The position numbers and the translations under genes are program-made. A stretch of 64,000 bases of DNA from Simmondsia chinensis (Eukaryota; Streptophyta; Magnoliopsida; Caryophyllales; Simmondsiaceae), in assembly GCA_018398585.1 (NCBI GenBank), contig JAGTTD010000010.1, positions 29,924,638 to 29,988,637 on the forward strand. Reading direction: 5' to 3'. Below, piece after piece: positions 55,840 through 64,000 of this stretch. The notes beneath the pieces were generated by a model. It was not told where the DNA came from, ran no database searches, and saw nothing but the letters and a program-made list of their open reading frames with translations. Position 1 is the stretch's first letter, and each line of letters starts with the position of its first letter.

Positions 55840-55857
55840 TCCCTGGTAACGACGCCA
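55840..55857 (-). other. Athila primer-binding site (tRNA-Asp type)
   Basis: Minus-strand TGGCGTCGTTACCAGGGA, a few bases inside the 5' LTR. It fixes the element's polarity. Confidence 0.75.
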
Positions 55858-55863
55858 AAATCT

Positions 55864-56630
55864 TGATGTGTTCTTCTACGCCTATCAAGATTTAATATTA
55901 AACCCTATCCACTAGACACATCTAAATTGAAGTTCAAGGCGAGAGAGTGTCGAACCATAGGGACTGAGAGTACGTGAATTTATTCTATGATGTAACTTGA
56001 TTTGAGGAAAATTTGAGAGATTTTTGTGAAATTAATCTAAAAAATAACAATTAAACTAAGGTAATCTACTTCGAAAGGGAAAAGTGTGTGAAAGTGGAAC
56101 CTAGGGTTTTGAGTCCATAATTAGCCAATTATTCTTGTGTTAACTCATAAATTGGGATTATTAGTTGTCACATGAATAGTTATTTAGGCTACAAGCTTTA
56201 ACGTACTAATGTGATGCTGTTAGTATTACGTTTTGACCCTATCTAACTAAAGCATGTGAAAAATAGGCTCAACCTAACGTATTGTTTATTATCACATATT
56301 GACCCTATCTAACTAGTATAGGAAAGATAGGCTTAGATTAACAATTCGGTGAATATTATTGCATAATTAATTAATCTCAAGGCTACAAGCACAAAGAATT
56401 ACTTTATAAATATCAACATCAACGATCAAGGTTACAAACTCAATAATTATATCAGTTGAATAAATGATAAAAACATAATAGTTCAAAGTATTTATCTAAA
56501 CTAAGCAATTTATGTAAATAATCGCGAATTAAAAGTAAACAAAAGTAAAGGCTAAGACTTCATCTAACCCTAGAGAGCAAGTTAACTCTCCATCAAGAAT
56601 GAACCGGTGAAGGAGGAGATAAATGAACCT
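55864..56630 (-). repeat. 5' LTR of Athila-type element, truncated
   Basis: Matches 49803-50570 and breaks off at ATGAACCTA, where GAGGTGGTAAGTGGCCGGCC starts the hAT element. The other half of the LTR is not found to the right. Confidence 0.75.
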
Positions 56631-58980
56631 AGAGGTGGTAAGTGGCCGGCCCGGCCCACCCCATTTGGGACGTGCTCCCCCCCCCCCCCCCCCCCCCCAA
56701 AATTTTAAAAAAACAAATACTTTTTTTTCTTATAAATACTAACCCAAATTTCTCATTTCACCAAAACAATCTCTCCATCCAATTCTCTCTTCTCTTGCTC
56801 TAAATTTCTGAAGCTGGAAGTTGCAACTTGTTCTGCTTGTAGAATCTCGTAGAAGTTCAAATTTCAGTTTTTGCTTCTGTAAATTTAGTATCGAAATTTT
56901 ATTTATTTGTCATTTTTATTTATTGAACTTGCATTCTTAGTTGCATTTTTTAATTAATAATCAACAATACTACCATGGCACACAATTCATCCTCATTTCA
57001 GGTAAATCTAGGTCAAGCACTTCACAACCGCCTAAAATTCCTAGGACGGGTAGAGTTGTCGAACTTAATACCCGGAACGAACATTTTTAGAACCTGGTCC
57101 TTCTCCTCCTACACAGACACTTTAAATTGGGAGGAGCAAAAACAATACTACCACGACCCGGATTTACCTTAATCGTAGGGTGTTCAAACTTCAAAATTCG
57201 AAGAAGAACCCACACCCACCAGCACCAAGACTGAAACCCACAACACCACTAGTAGTTGGCGTAATACTAGTGATGTATAGAAGCACTTCACACTAGATTA
57301 GGCACTTAATAAAGTCTATTATAAATTATGTGACCCCTCTAAAGTTTTTAGTCATTCACGTGGTGGTGAGATAGGCACGTTAAAAGAACACCTAGTGAGA
57401 AGCCACCCCGAACTTAATCCAAATAGATCCTAACAACATTTGGTACAACAAATGAGTGGTACGCTTGCTAGCTTTAGGTTTTCAAAAGAAAACAATAGAC
57501 AAATATTAGTAAAATATGTCATTAGGGCTGAAAAGCCACTAAACACCGGCAAAGGCCCTAGATTCGTCCGGTATTGCCAAAACGGTCAAACCCCTCCGCC
57601 GTAAGGGTTCCTCAGAACACTTTCAAGCGGGACGCATTTAAAGAATTTTTAGAATGAAAAATGAGCTTGTAGACATTTTTAGGATGAATACGAGCATATT
57701 CTCGTTGACGTCCGACATGTGGAGGTTGAAACCCGATGTGCCTTTCATGTGCATAATGGCACCTTGGATCCATTCTTCCTTCATCATGCAAGAAAAAAAA
57801 TTATTCATTTTTGTCATCTAGATTATCCCCATATTGTAGAGATAATCATGGGTGCCATTATGGAGGCATGCCGCGAGTGGGGTATAGATCGCAGAATTTT
57901 TAGCATTACCTTTGACAATGCTATAAACAACAACGCATCCGTAAAATAGTTAATTAGGCACATGAGACCCATGTTAGTTGAGAAATATTTTCACTTGCAT
58001 TACATATGCCATATTTTTCATTTAATTGTAACTGATGGTTCGGGCCTAATACAAACTTCTCTTCAGTGTTTAAAAAGAAGTTACTATAGCGATCAAATCA
58101 TCCAGAACTAGAAGAAAAATATTTATAAATCTTTTTGACACACATGGTATTCAATATAAACAATTTAAATTAGATACACAAAATAAGTGGTCATCAACAG
58201 TAGATATATTCGAAAGATTACTACCTAATACAGATATATTAAATGAATTTGTACAGGATAATCGTTCAGATCTTAGGTCTTTTAATTTAGACATAGTAAA
58301 TTGGAATACAATTAGCGAAATATGTAAATTTTTTAGTATGTTTAGAGACGCTGCGACTTTTTTTTTCGGGTTGTTATTATCATACCATGCCGCAACAATA
58401 TCTAGATTGGTAGATATTATTGCTTGAATGGCAGATAACCAATCCAACTCCGTGTTGGAGGCCTAAGTTGCCGCAATGAAGGTAAAATTTGTTAAATATT
58501 ATTTTGAACTACCTCCTACTTATTGTTTTGCCACCATTTTAGATCCTCGTTGTAAACTTACAGGTTTGCAATTGTTTACAAAATTTATTTAGGAAAAATT
58601 AAATCCAACTTTTGATGACGCATCTTTTATTACGGAAGTCAATGCAGATTTACACGAATTATTTTCCTTGTATTCTCGAAGATTATCAATTGATAATCCA
58701 CACGTTTCTTCCACATTACATGGTTCTTCCTCATCTAGTAGCAGTTTAGGAGAAAAATCATATACGTGGGAGATGTTGGACCGATTCAAGCCCAAACAAA
58801 ATCCCACGTCATTTGACATTAGAAAATAAACCATGAAACATTCATGATAAAATGTTTTATTATGGTGGGGATGATAAGATAACTTCCCATCCAAAGTGGT
58901 TAATGCATGAACCCATGAATGTAAGCGCACAGGTTTGAATCCGGTTAAATGCGTGAATTTACAATTTTTTTTTTCGTTTA
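56631..58980 (+). pseudogene. hAT transposase pseudogene (RICESLEEPER-like)
   Basis: The left end GAGGTGGTAAGTGGCCGGCC resembles hAT termini. A degraded frame from MAHNSSSFQVNLG (56975) contains a BED zinc-finger remnant near 57320-57410 (KLCDPSKVFSHSRGGEIGTL, HLVRSHPEL), then a transposase core with EWGIDRRIFSITFDNAINNN near 57880 (catalytic D kept) and KYFHLHYICHIFHLIVTDG near 57985. Later parts include STVDIFERLLP near 58200, IVNWNTISEICKFFSMFRDA near 58300 and FATILDPRCKLTGLQLF near 58530. The hATC dimerisation region was not found and there are many stops. The right terminal repeat was not found. Confidence 0.8.
56677..56698. repeat. Poly-C run, 22 bases
   Basis: Uninterrupted C run just inside the hAT left end. 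Confidence 0.9.
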
Positions 58981-58998
58981 ATTTTAATTTTAACCGCC

Positions 58999-59022
58999 TT
59001 CTTTCTTTCTTTCTTTCTTTCT
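58999..59022. repeat. (CTTT)n microsatellite
   Basis: About six CTTT units followed by a T run. Confidence 0.85.
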
Positions 59023-59177
59023 TTTTTTTTTCTTATACATAAGAGCAAAATGTCTCTTCATTGTTATTCATTATATTAACACTAAGACATGGTTTAATTT
59101 CGCAATAATTAAAACATCGTTTAATTTTATTATACGCATCAATTTTGGATTAATGATTATTTTATCTCAAATCCTTT

Positions 59178-59355
59178 TTGGCATCGCCTTAGCACCTGAT
59201 TTCAACAACCACCCAAAATAAGGATTTTTCATATTGATCACTTCAGCGTCTGGTTTCAACAACCAAATGAGGATTTTTCATTTTGGTCGCCTTCAGATCA
59301 GCGCTTGGTTTCAACAACCATCCAAAATAAATTTTTTTCTCTTTGGCCGCTTCAA
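59178..59355 (-). repeat. Three tandem units in the leader of a copia element
   Basis: Three units of about 55-65 bp share TTTCAACAACCA and a following GGATTTTTCAT.TTG or TTTTTTCTCTTTGG part. They lie between the hAT relic and the primer-binding site of the minus-strand LTR at 59488. Confidence 0.6.
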
Positions 59356-59474
59356 CTTTTATTGTTACAAAGTGACACATGATTGTATATATGTATTTCG
59401 AACCATTACAATCTCAAGTATATGCAAGTTAATAATTTATAGAGAATAAGGTCATAGTCTCTATTCATGATTGC

Positions 59475-59938
59475 TCTGATACCACATGTAAGATTAATAT
59501 TTAAAACATGATAGAGATTATAACACCAAATTTAACAAAAGTATAAGTGAATTGGAACATACCATTCACATCCATATTTGCTATGTACCAAGTATTACCA
59601 ACAATTATGCCTGAGACGCACTTCCACTTACCCACAATAGTCACCAATCCGGAAAAGAGAGAAGATGGTAAACTCTCTAACAATTTCCTTGGTTTTTAAA
59701 AGGAGAAAATGAAGTTTTTCATCCATGTGGGGAGGAGGTCCCTTATATAGACAAACGTATGGGCCTACCCATCATGGGCCCATATATTGTAAATGGACTC
59801 TCACTAATCCATCCCAAGCCCATGTGTCAATGGGCTTAACACATAATTACATATAGCCCTATTATAAAATAAAAAACTGGGCTTTCATCATCATCATCTC
59901 AGGCTAACCCAATCAATTAAGTCCAAAATTCTTAACAC
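59475..59938 (-). mobile_element. Copia-type 5' LTR with primer-binding site, truncated element
   Basis: The + strand shows GCTCTGATACCA at 59475-59486 (minus-strand PBS TGGTATCAGAGC) directly before an LTR running TGTAAGATTAATATT (59488) to AATTCTTAACA (59938). On the minus strand the LTR reads TGTTAAGAATTTTGG...ATCTTACA, with TG and CA ends. Only the leader is left of the interior; no gag or partner LTR was found. A TATATAAGG motif in minus orientation (CCTTATATA on +) lies near 59735. Confidence 0.65.
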
Positions 59939-62799
59939 GCCACCGTTGGAGAAGTCTATGAGGCGAGATTTTCAAGGATAGGTCAAGAGGAGATTCGAGG
60001 ATTTCGAGGAGAAATTCCGATGAATCAAGCTATGTATAGTTCAATTGGGGGCAAATCCCAACCAAGGACCAATGGCTCAGCCTCAAAACCCATCGATAGG
60101 GGGTGGAGAGGAAGAAACGGATGAGAGCTTCTGCAATCCGTTTTCAAGCGGAACGTGAGAAGGGCTCGGCCAATTACCACAGTTTCTGATTGTTTAGACA
60201 ATCAGAGGTGGGAGTCTATGCTTTAGACTGCAATTTCGGAGTTTGTTGGTGGGGGTAACAAGTGGAGATCTGGGATTGGCTAGCTGCAGTGGAGGAAGTG
60301 CTCGAGTTCAAGGAGGTTTAGGAACAAAAACAGGCACTATTTTTACTCTGTTGAGGGTAGGGTTGCCATCTTGTGGCAGCAGGTGAAGCATTCTTGGCTA
60401 CGGCAAAGTAAATCAACGTTTGAGATGTGGGAAAAGATTAAGAAGCACATGCGAAGCGCCTTTCTTCCCCACAATCACGCCAAGGTGAAGTATCAAGGCC
60501 TTTAGGGCTTGCGTCAGGGTTCTCGGTCAGTGGAGGAGCACACAGCGCAATTCTACTCCCTAGTCATCTGAAATGACTTGGCGAAATCGGAGGAGCAGCT
60601 GGAAGACAGGTGTGTTGGCCAGTTGAGGGAGTCCATACATGAGGTGTTAACCATGTTTGACATCTTTTTGGTCTTGGAACAAGTGGGAGGGCTATGAAAG
60701 TTGAAAAGCAACAGAGGGGACATCAAGTTGGCGGTACTTGGAATATCTAGCAGAGTGGGCATGACTAGGCACAACTACCAACGAACTCAAATGTGCAAGG
60801 GAAGTCTATTGTCGCCAACCCTGGAAGGTCGAGCAGCTCAAGGACCCATTATTTCAAGTGTAGAGAGATGGGACATTTTGCCACTGAGTGTCGGAAGAGT
60901 GACAGACCAGGCAAAGGGTTATACATCATCGAAGGTCTCCATGCTAAGGATAGCGTGGTAGTTGAGGGAGAGGCTCACAACGAGTTGAGGCCAAATGGCA
61001 AAGAAGAAGTTGCGGGTGATGAGGGCCACGTACTAATGGTCAAGCGAGTTGGCTTCATGCCTGAGGAGGCAGATGTGGATGATTGGCTTGGAAATAACAT
61101 CTTCTAGACGGCATGCACCTTTGCCAAGAGGGTGTGCCGCCTAGTCATTGACTCTGGAAGTAGCAAGAGCGTCATCTCCGAGGAAGCAGTCCAAAAACTA
61201 GGGTTAAAGATAGAGGAGCACCCAAACCCTTATAATTTGTCATGGCTTAAGAAATGATATCAAGTAATGATATCTAAACATTGTTTGGTTAATTCCTCAG
61301 TTGGGGCAAAGTACCAGTGTGGGGTATGGTGTGATATGGTTACCATGGACGCGTGCCACATGCTGCTTTGATGGCCATGGAAATTCAACAGAGCCGCCAT
61401 CCATGATTGAAGGAGAAATACCTACAACTTCGTGTTTGAGCCCACAAAGATAGTTGTGTTTCCTAAGAAAGGAAGAAGTGCCGCGTCCAGAAAATGCCAA
61501 AAACTAGAACCCCTAGACTAGAGCCATGCTCACCAAGGAAGTTGGTGAGAACAAGATGGTATTCATAATGAGGAGCAAGGAGTTCCAAGAGGTACAGGGA
61601 GGAATATTGGATGAAGAGCCTAGTCATATACCACCATTGAAGGAGACTTAACGTAGGATAGGTTTGGCAATGGAAGCTCCCTTACCTGGAAAACTACACT
61701 ACCAAATGAGCCCTGTGGAGCATGAAGAGCTTAAACGTCAAGTTGCGAAGTTATTTGCTCGGAGTACTACTTAGGAGAACTTAATTCCTCAGGTGGTTCT
61801 AGTTTTCTTGATGCCAAAGATGGGTGGAACGTGGCGGATCTGCATTGTTAGCAGAGCCATCAATGGGATCATAGTATGTTTTAGGTTTTCTATTTTGCAG
61901 GCAGATGGTCAAGCAGCGGTGGCAAGAAGAGTGTTGGTATCACTATCCGATATTTTGTTCCCAAAAATGTCAAAGGATGGGAACATAAGTTGCATCATGC
62001 CGAGTTGACTTATGATGGCTCGATGAATCGAAGCATAGGGTCTCCGCCATTCAGTATTATCAATGGCATTGCTCCTCGCGCCAATATCAGGTCTTGTTCG
62101 TCCACATGAGAGGGTTGAAAGACTTCACCTCCAACTAGTAGGCGGGACATGAGCAAGTTTGAGGATTGTCTCTTGAAATATGCATCAAATATAGGATCAT
62201 TCGAACAAGGACTTACAAAATGTTCCTCATATTGACGAGAGTGATTCAAACGAATCGATGGTGAATTCGTTGGCGAATTCTTTCCAAGCCAAGAAGAATG
62301 ATGCAGCCTGCATTTTGGCAAGATAGGTTACAACCCACATCATGGCAATAGTCTACATCGGGACAAGCTTGGTAAGTTGGAGCTTGGCGAGATAGGAGAC
62401 AGGCATACAGAGACATAACTTAGCAGGAGTGATCCAGATGGTCCATTGGCGAATTCGAGGATGAATTCTCTCCAACTAGGGGAGGATGACGCAGCCACAC
62501 TTTAGCTTTTGGTGGTTTATGGATTAGATGGGTTTAGGTGGGTTGGCGTTGGCATGATTGGAAGCTTGGTGGGTTGGAATAGGCAAGATTGCTAGCTTGG
62601 CGAGTTGGCGAGATGTGCAGCGTGAGCAATTAAGAGTTTTATATTAATTTGGAAACTTTATCTTAAATTAGATTAGTTAATTTTATTATTGCATTTTTTA
62701 AACTTTTATTCTAGAATGATCACTCGGATTGCAAGATGAGCAAACAGATAGCTAATATCTACTATTGATCTCTAGGTTTCTTTTATTCGCACTGCTTCA
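59939..62799 (+). mobile_element. Ty3/gypsy relic 5, internally deleted
   Basis: Same family as gypsy element 3. The 5' LTR is missing. A decayed gag, a zinc-knuckle remnant, a protease and the first part of RT are followed near 61890 by a jump to the end of integrase, then by a 3' LTR at 62487-62799 that starts TGACGCAGCC after CTAGGGGAGGA and ends CACTGCTTCA. A second LTR-start-like sequence (GAAGAATGATGCAGCC, 62298-62313) lies 178 bp earlier, so the 3' end is partly duplicated. Confidence 0.75.
60230..62080 (+). pseudogene. Gypsy relic 5 gag-pol pseudogene
   Basis: Gag remnants include WLAAVEEVLEF near 60280. The zinc knuckle near 60860 reads YFKCREMGHFATEC, with Tyr for the first Cys. 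The protease keeps LVIDSGSSKSVISEEAV near 61143. The RT start has VFLMPKMGGTWRICIVSRAI near 61800. It then jumps to an integrase C-terminal part (GWEHKLHHAELTYDGSMNRS near 61980) without the RT core, RNase H or integrase core. Multiple stops. Confidence 0.75.
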
Positions 62800-62872
62800 T
62801 GGGGTTGGCAAACCCCCACTTTAGGGTTTAGAGTTCGACCCCATGTAGTAAGGTTCGAAAATAACTAATGGG
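62800..62872. other. tRNA-like fragment after the gypsy LTR
   Basis: GGGGTTGGCAAACCC followed by GAGTTCGACCCC (B-box-like) suggests a SINE fragment; no TSD or full structure could be shown. Confidence 0.25.
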
Positions 62873-63050
62873 TTTTTTTTTTTCTGCTTAGTAAATAAGA
62901 AATTTATTAATAAAAGGATAAGGCTACAAGCAACAGTTCTCAGTCAAACACTAACAACTCCCTCTCACAAACCAACCCTTCTTTACCACCTTCAAGTCAT
63001 ATTGTTTAACAATGATATTTTTTTGTTTATTTTTAAATTATTTATTGATG
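62873..63050 (-). mobile_element. Short LINE 3'-end copy, minus strand
   Basis: The minus strand reads ...TTATTAATAAATTTCTTATT followed by TACTAAGCAG and an A run (T run on + at 62873-62883), typical of plant LINE 3' ends. Heavily 5'-truncated; no coding part. Confidence 0.4.
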
Positions 63051-63289
63051 AGTTTAGGAAGTTCTATATTTTAAAATTTTTTAAATATAAATAATAATTA
63101 AATCATTTTTGAGATTTTTTTATTATATTTATTATATCAGTATAATTTAGCGGAATACTAATAAGTTATGTAGAAAAAAATTGAAAAAGGAAGTTAAGAA
63201 AGTTTGGGATTTCTAAAAATATTTTAAAACATTGGGGCACCTATAAAATATATTTACAAGCATCAGTGTGTTTAAACTAATTTTTTCTA
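63051..63289. other. AT-rich, no gene
   Basis: Very AT-rich sequence with no recognisable feature. Confidence 0.4.
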
Positions 63290-63470
63290 TTTTTTAATAG
63301 TTTTAAATATCTTTGATAAAATTTAAAGTTAAGGATCAAATTAATTTTTCTTAATAGTTCGAAGATGTCCTTGATATAATTTAGAAGTTTAGGGGATTAC
63401 ATTGACTTTAACCAATAGTTTAGGATGTCTTTGATGAAATTAAATATTGGGAGGGGAATAGCTCCGGAAT
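63290..63470. repeat. Three tandem modules of the dispersed 'GATGTCTTTGATGAAATT' repeat
   Basis: Three units of about 60 bp: TTAATAGTTTTAAATATCTT..., TTAATAGTTCGAAGATGTCC... and CAATAGTTTAGGATGTCTTT.... The reverse complement matches the intron 1 modules at 15935-16160. Confidence 0.5.
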
Positions 63471-63879
63471 CTCTATGAATATCATTCAAATTTAATTAGA
63501 AATTTATTTAAAATAAAAATTTAAATCTTTGTTTTTTCATAAATAGAAATATGTCTCATTATTACATAGCTGACATGAATATCTTGTTAGGTTCCGTTTG
63601 TTTTGATGGAAAAATAGAATCTAGAAATTGATTTTTCTTCGAAAAAGGATTTCCAAGGAAATCTAAATTTCGAGCGGGGTTTTCCATTGTTTGTTTGAAA
63701 GGAAAACTTAATTCTCCATTGTGATGTTTTCTTGTATATTTTAAAAAAAATATTTTTACCAACTATTTTATATCTTATTATAGGACAACATAAATAACAA
63801 TAGAACATATATGAAGTAACCAAAAAAAAAAAAAAAAAAAAAAACTAGCAAAGCTATATAAATTAGGAAAATTGTTGAA

Positions 63880-64000
63880 TATCCATTGAAGCATGGAAAT
63901 ACACTGGAGAAATGGGTATTCGATGGTTGACAAATTTATTCAACCAAATTCTCCAAGGGAATAAGATGCCAGACGAGTGGCAGAACTGTACATTAATTCC
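63880..64000 (+). pseudogene. LINE reverse transcriptase fragment at right edge
   Basis: The frame ISIEAWKYTGEMGIRWLTNL, then FNQILQGNKMPDEWQNCTLI, matches the N-terminal RT region of plant LINEs ('..W..LG..GI.WLT.LFN.I....KMPDEWR.S.L.P'). It continues off the window. A TGA lies just upstream, so the visible start is not a real start codon. This is a different LINE from the one at 44595-47539. Confidence 0.65.

Larger units (their letters stand above)
49803..56630 (-). mobile_element. Athila-type Ty3/gypsy retrotransposon, minus strand, defective
   Basis: LTRs 49803-51274 and 55864 to about 56630 (truncated). A primer-binding site TGGCGTCGTTACCAGGGA, of the tRNA-Asp-like type used by Athila/Tat elements, lies on the minus strand at 55857-55840. 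A purine tract (GGTGTGGGGGTGT) abuts the left LTR. Gag, protease and an RNase H part are recognisable; RT core and integrase are absent. An Au-like SINE lies in the 3' interior, and a hAT element cuts the 5' LTR. Confidence 0.85.

Noticed and set aside
1..64000. A second host gene in 39-64 kb
   Set aside because: Every long or motif-bearing frame there belongs to a retrotransposon, LINE or hAT element; no exon set with a plant gene family was found, though a short or unknown gene cannot be excluded.

Overview
The window is plant nuclear DNA, almost certainly from a eudicot. It holds one split host gene with GT-AG introns, buried in several generations of nested transposable elements. Nothing bacterial, organellar or viral was seen, and no tRNA, rRNA or CRISPR locus. 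I cannot name the species.

Host gene. A five-exon gene on the + strand (ATG 7402, stop 38736) encodes a 356-residue 2-oxoglutarate/Fe(II)-dependent dioxygenase of the SRG1 / codeine-demethylase-like / LBO-like (DOXC) group. The 1,071 bp reading frame has no stop or frameshift, all splice phases agree, and the iron triad (H231, D233, H288) and RxS motif (R298, S300) are present. The 2OG-site tyrosine of the usual NxYPPC motif is replaced. The gene is stretched over 31.3 kb because intron 1 (20.1 kb) and intron 2 (8.0 kb) are packed with transposons.

Layout. 1-1016: end of a minus-strand Ty1/copia element, then empty DNA. 1017-7225: Ty1/copia element whose truncated 3' LTR abuts the host TATA box. 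7402-7650: exon 1. Intron 1 holds a long inverted repeat split by a palindromic MITE and a chromodomain-type Ty3/gypsy element (8.0-14.5 kb), a minus-strand LTR (14.5-14.9 kb), a second chromovirus (16.2-21.2 kb), a copia relic split by a pol-less LTR element carrying one long unknown frame (21.8-26.8 kb), and a foldback MITE. 27719-27824: exon 2. Intron 2 holds two hAT-type non-autonomous elements with perfect 8-bp target-site duplications (TSDs) and a full-length Ty3/gypsy element with a 5-bp TSD. Exons 3-5 lie at 35.9-38.7 kb with SINE copies among and after them.

39-64 kb has no recognisable host gene. It contains a non-coding LTR element with an Au-like SINE in one LTR, a minus-strand gypsy relic split by a LINE that is itself split by a solo LTR, a minus-strand Athila-type element with pol deletions and an Au-like SINE, a decayed hAT transposase gene, a copia LTR, another gypsy relic, and a LINE reverse-transcriptase fragment at the right edge.

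How it fits together. Only the dioxygenase looks able to make a normal protein. The elements are broken by stops, frameshifts, deletions or catalytic substitutions. Insertions in introns 1 and 2 left the splice sites and coding phase untouched. The most unusual object is the minus-strand LTR element at 21830-26798, which has LTRs, a primer-binding site (PBS) and a polypurine tract (PPT) but no recognisable protease, reverse transcriptase or integrase. A related solo LTR lies at 44917-45507.
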